Source: Manduca sexta (taxonomy: Eukaryota > Arthropoda > Insecta > Lepidoptera > Sphingidae). Taken from it: a DNA stretch of 64,000 bases. Location of the stretch: contig NC_051120.1 in the NCBI RefSeq assembly GCF_014839805.1, forward strand, positions 10,478,001-10,542,000. Direction: 5' to 3'. Positions 59,041 to 64,000 of this stretch are shown here, in pieces (position 1 is the stretch's first letter; every line of letters begins with the position of its first letter). Under the pieces are notes generated by a model that was given only the letters and a program-made list of their open reading frames with translations, was not told the DNA's origin and did no database searches. Position numbers and translations under genes: made by a program.

Positions 59041-59066
59041 TCTATACTATTATATAAAGCTGAAGA

Positions 59067-59119
59067 GTTTGTTTGTTTGTTTGTTTGTTTGTTTGTTTGT
59101 TTGTTTGTTTGTTTGTTTG
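59067..59119 (+). repeat. (GTTT)13 microsatellite
   Basis: Pure GTTT array of about 53 bases right after 'aagctgaaga' near the Helitron 5' end. The copy at 32336 has a single GTTT there, so the array grew within this insertion or its source. Confidence 0.9.
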
Positions 59120-59125
59120 AACGCG

Positions 59126-59494
59126 CTAATCTCAGGAACTACCAGTCCAAATTGAAAAATTCTTTTTGCGTTGGATAGCCCTTTGTTCGTGGAGTGCTAT
59201 AGGCTATATATCATCACGCTATACCCAATAGGAGCGGGGCAGTAATGGCTAATCTCAGGAATTACCGGTCCAAACTGAAAAATTCTTTTTGTGTTGGATA
59301 GCCCTTTATTCGTGGAGTGCTATAGGCTATATATCATCACGCTATGACCAATAGGAGCGGAGCAGTAATGACTAATCTCAGGAACTACCGGTTCGAACTG
59401 AAAAAATATTTTTGTGTTGGATAGCCCTTTGATCCCGGAGTATTATAGGCTATATATCATCTCGCTATGACCAATAGGAGCGGAGCAGCAATGA
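59126..59494 (+). repeat. Three tandem 123-bp units inside the Helitron
   Basis: CTAATCTCAGGAA(C/T)TACC starts at 59126, 59249 and 59372, exactly 123 bases apart. Each unit runs through 'ggatagccctttRttcgtggagtgctataggc' with minor changes to an 'ataggagcggRgcag' segment. The copy at 32336 has only one unit. Confidence 0.9.
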
Positions 59495-59813
59495 AACATG
59501 TTGCAAAAACGGGGAAAAATTATTAGTTTTGAGAGCTTCCGTTGCGTGCGCTGCGTAAACGGTTAAAGTTATGCAACAATGATGTATGACGGGATTATTC
59601 CTCTTAAAAAGTTCTAAAAAATATATTATAAAACAAAGTCCCCCGCTGCATCTGTCTGCCTGAACGTGTTAAACACAAAAACTACCCAACGTATTAAGAT
59701 GAAATTTGGTATGGAGACAGTTTGAGAGGCTCCCGGGAAACTACTACTTTTATAACGGAAAACTTTAGCCTGAAAAACTGTATAACGCGGGCGGAGCCGC
59801 GAGCAAAAGCTAG

Positions 59814-60359
59814 TATATTATATTTGTTATCTAGTAAGGACTGTGATTTTTGTTTGACTACATTAAATAGTACTTATCGTTTGGGTTATAATCGGTATTT
59901 TATTTATTATAATTGTAAACAATCATTTTCGAACAGATTATAGTCGTTATATTGTTTAATGACCATTAATAAAACTGGAATATGCATTATAATAATTTAT
60001 AATAGATATATATTCACAGCCACAAATAATGCTTATCCGTGTTTAGAGACAATAAATATTATTAATACGTACTTAATGCACGCATACGTAATTCCTGACA
60101 AGTTTATATAATTTGTATACAATTCAGAGTATCAAAACAAAGAAAGACTTAACGAAAATAAATATAAAATTCGAATCGAAAGTAAATATAAAATTCGTCG
60201 CAAAACAAATAAATCCAGACAACGTACCACAAATTAGCAGAATCGAAACCGCACCGTAATCTCGAACAATTGCAATTGATAACAAAGAGCATTGCTCATC
60301 CCTTAGTCACAGCGCAGGGGCACGACCGCGACGCGTTAAAAAACAATTAAACAGCGGGC
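59814..60359. other. Unique AT-rich 5' flank of chitinase-h
   Basis: Between the Helitron end and the proximal promoter. No repeat-family match or coding stretch was seen, apart from the small direct repeat at 60155-60202. Likely to hold any distal regulatory DNA. Confidence 0.4.
60155..60202 (+). repeat. Two-copy 24-25 bp direct repeat upstream of chitinase-h
   Basis: The run TAAATATAAAATTCG occurs twice with a period of about 24 bases, about 0.3 kb before the TATA box. Probably a small slippage duplication. Confidence 0.5.
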
Positions 60360-60395
60360 CTCACCTTGACCGGCCCACTAACATGACCGGGATAC
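60360..60395 (+). promoter_or_regulatory. Possible nuclear-receptor half-sites upstream of chitinase-h
   Basis: TCACCTTGA (60361-60369) differs by one base from the reverse complement of an FTZ-F1 type site (TCAAGGTCA). TGACCGG occurs at 60367-60373 and again at 60384-60390. The block lies about 140 bases before the TATA box. Moult-linked ecdysteroid control is reported for lepidopteran chitinases; use of these sites is inference. Confidence 0.2.
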
Positions 60396-60398
60396 TGA

Positions 60399-62264
<1,866 letters not shown>

Positions 62265-62534
62265 TTTAAAAATACACATTATAGACGGCATATTTCGGCC
62301 AGGATTATAAAAAGAAAAAAATATTTTTAATCTGTAACATTATACGTAATTTGTCAAAGTGACAGTTGGAAGGGCAGTGAAAAAAGTTTATATAGCACAG
62401 ATAATTAATATTTTACACCTGGCCGGTTGTGAAAAATGTGATCGTATTTTTAAGTTAGTATTTAAAATATGTCTCGACATGTGAAGAGAAAATTATGTGA
62501 CTGAATCAAAATATATATAAGTAAAAAAATACGA

Positions 62535-62540
62535 ATTAAA
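62535..62540 (+). terminator. Polyadenylation signal of chitinase-h
   Basis: ATTAAA, followed after about 13 bases by a T-rich stretch (tgttatgttttcttttttat), the usual layout of signal plus downstream element. It implies a 3' UTR of about 290 bases after the TGA at 62262-62264. No AATAAA was seen earlier in the UTR. Confidence 0.6.
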
Positions 62541-62749
62541 CTATTATAAATGTTATGTTTTCTTTTTTATTTCACCCATTCAAGGCACGTGCCGTTAGGC
62601 ACTACATAAATGTTTAAAATGAAAGTGCAAATATTAACAGTTGACATTCGGAATTTCGTATTTGTATACGAAAATGCGACTCAGACACAGGTAATGTTTT
62701 AAACTTTAAAAATATATTGAAAGGTTTTTAAATATATTTTTTGACATAT

Positions 62750-62960
62750 GTGATGTAGTTATATTGCGACATGATTGCTATGCCGAGGGTTCGGGTTCGA
62801 TTCCCTGGCTAAAATTATATGAGAATTTTGTGCTTAATATTGGCCTGGAGGGTGGAATCTATGCCCGATATGACAATAAGCTCAAGCCTATCAAATCAAA
62901 TCATAGTTACAAAATACATTTCCAGTGGTGTACTAGTTGCGCTGCTATCTAGGCATACCT
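62750..62960 (+). mobile_element. Family A tRNA-derived SINE
   Basis: tRNA-like head with B box GGTTCGATTCC (62794-62804), then 'cttaatattggcctggagggtggaatctatgcccgatatgacaataagc', matching the body of the 46169 copy. It lies about 0.2 kb after the chitinase polyadenylation signal. The short frame inside it is not a gene. Confidence 0.7.
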
Positions 62961-62964
62961 TCGT

Positions 62965-63365
62965 AGGAAAAAACATGAGCATGTGTATTCGTAGTTAAAA
63001 AAATCACTACATAATATACTAGTCATTATATTATGCGATTGTAAAAAAACCTCTAGCGAAAGCTACAGCGTTGTCTTTTCATAAATAATTGACAACATGG
63101 TGTCATTGGCCTTTTACAAATAAAATATAACAATTGCATTTGCACTTCATGCTTAGCGTACAATCAACGCAGTTTCGGAGGTCAGTGCCCTCCGGATGGT
63201 CCAACAGGGACTTTTAATTTCTTTTATGGGATAAAAAAACTTATTTTAGTACATTATCTTGTTTAAATTTATGAACATTTTGAAAAAAGAATACTGTGAG
63301 TCGACGAAACTGATTTAAATGCGATACATTAACCGTAAATAAGTTTGGATGTGTTTTTGTTGCTC
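62965..63365. other. AT-rich DNA, no feature seen
   Basis: Between the downstream SINE and the 99-bp tandem duplication. No coding frame. Confidence 0.4.
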
Positions 63366-63560
63366 ATTAATTTAATATCTGCATTTTTCATGAGGCCAGC
63401 AGAACCACGGATGCCGGTATTACTAGAATAGGCATAAGGAGGTAATTATTCCGGACTAAACAACATTAATTTAATATCTCCCACAAGGCCAGAGGAACCA
63501 CAGCTGCTTTACCGGGATTACTAGAATAGGCATAAGGAAGTAAATATTCGAGACTAAACA
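63366..63560 (+). repeat. Two-copy tandem repeat, about 99-bp period
   Basis: 'attaatttaatatct' at 63366 and 63465; 'ttactagaataggcataagga' and 'gactaaacaa' recur in both units. Confidence 0.85.
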
Positions 63561-63666
63561 AATCTCAAACGAAACTTAATAGTATGCCGACCATAGACGT
63601 AATTTTTTTAAGATAATGGTAAGTATAACTCTGGTGGATCTAACTTTCTTTTTCGGCCACGAAAAA

Positions 63667-63890
63667 AGACTCCACTGCACGTGATGGTCATTGGAATTGA
63701 GTCTAGAGATATTGGACTGACTTTTACGGACATTGCAAATGATTCTACTGCACCTTATGGTTAATAGGTTTCTGACAAAGTGATGAGAGACGATTAACCC
63801 TCGCCAGTCGAGACAAACCTGCCGTTTGGGACATACAGGCTGATCGTGGAACGCGTCACAGGTGGGCCACTATGGCGGGCTTGACAAGAA
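63667..63890 (+). mobile_element. Family D copy with duplicated 5' block
   Basis: 'gactccactgcacgtgatgg' (63669) and 'gattctactgcaccttatgg' (63742) are two 5' blocks, followed by one body 'gagagacgattaaccctcgccagtcgagaca', 'acaggctgatcgtggaacgcg', 'gtgggccactatggcggg'. A further fragment 'gtaggccactaaggcagtcttaacaag' starts at 63957 and runs toward the window end. Confidence 0.55.
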
Positions 63891-64000
63891 AACAGAATTC
63901 GATTTCCACAAGAAATTTAAACCATAATATTATAAACAATTTCGATTAACTGAGTTGTAGGCCACTAAGGCAGTCTTAACAAGAAAACTTGTAGTAGTTA

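Larger units (their letters stand above)
59041..59813 (+). mobile_element. Non-autonomous Helitron (TCTATACT...CTAG), 773 bp
   Basis: Starts TCTATACTATTATATAAAGC after an A and ends CTAG before a T, the A/T insertion typical of Helitrons. A GC hairpin (CGCGG 59786-59790 / CCGCG 59797-59801) sits just before the CTAG. The body holds a (GTTT)13 microsatellite, a 123-bp unit repeated three times, and AT-rich DNA. No Rep/helicase coding. Its start and body match the copy at 32336. The right edge is about 0.69 kb from the chitinase TATA box. Confidence 0.85.

Noticed and set aside
62764..62952. Small ORF downstream of the chitinase
   Set aside because: It lies wholly in a tRNA-derived SINE.

Overview
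The window is AT-rich animal nuclear DNA from a ditrysian moth or butterfly. Two things point there. The one intact gene is a bacterial/baculovirus-type chitinase (chitinase-h), a gene known only from Lepidoptera among insects. The rest is packed with repeat types I associate with lepidopteran genomes: TC...CTAG Helitrons, tRNA-headed SINEs ending in 'tataatacagggctgat', and Penelope, RTE and R1 fragments. I see no prokaryotic operon, rRNA, CRISPR array or true tRNA gene. The species cannot be named from sequence alone.

Layout. Positions 1-59,000 form a repeat-rich, gene-poor stretch with no intact gene. It holds at least eight recurring dispersed families, labelled A, B, C, D, E, I, K and L here. 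It also holds several Helitron copies, a 5'-truncated R1-clade LINE nested in a SINE with a perfect 15-bp target duplication, an hAT-like MITE with an 8-bp target duplication, Penelope (GIY-YIG) and RTE remnants, and five local tandem duplications. Four short stretches look like possible exons (20.6 kb, 29.0 kb, 33.1 kb, and 35.3 kb on the minus strand), but none can be joined into a gene from this window. A Helitron with an internally triplicated 123-bp unit ends at 59,813, about 0.7 kb before the chitinase promoter.

The gene. Positions 60,502-62,540 hold a complete compact transcription unit: TATA box, initiator-like CCAGT, short leader with an 11-codon upstream ORF, a 555-codon uninterrupted chitinase frame (60,597-62,264), and an ATTAAA polyadenylation signal. 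The protein has a signal peptide, the ChiA-type N-terminal domain and a GH18 barrel with an intact catalytic motif. From family knowledge it is a secreted chitin-degrading enzyme used in moulting.

Positions 62,745-64,000 return to repeats: a tRNA-derived SINE, a 99-bp tandem duplication and family D copies. Nothing here forms a multi-gene system. The most notable biology is the horizontally acquired single-exon chitinase in a transposon-dense neighbourhood, plus repeat families carrying conserved RNA-like hairpins.
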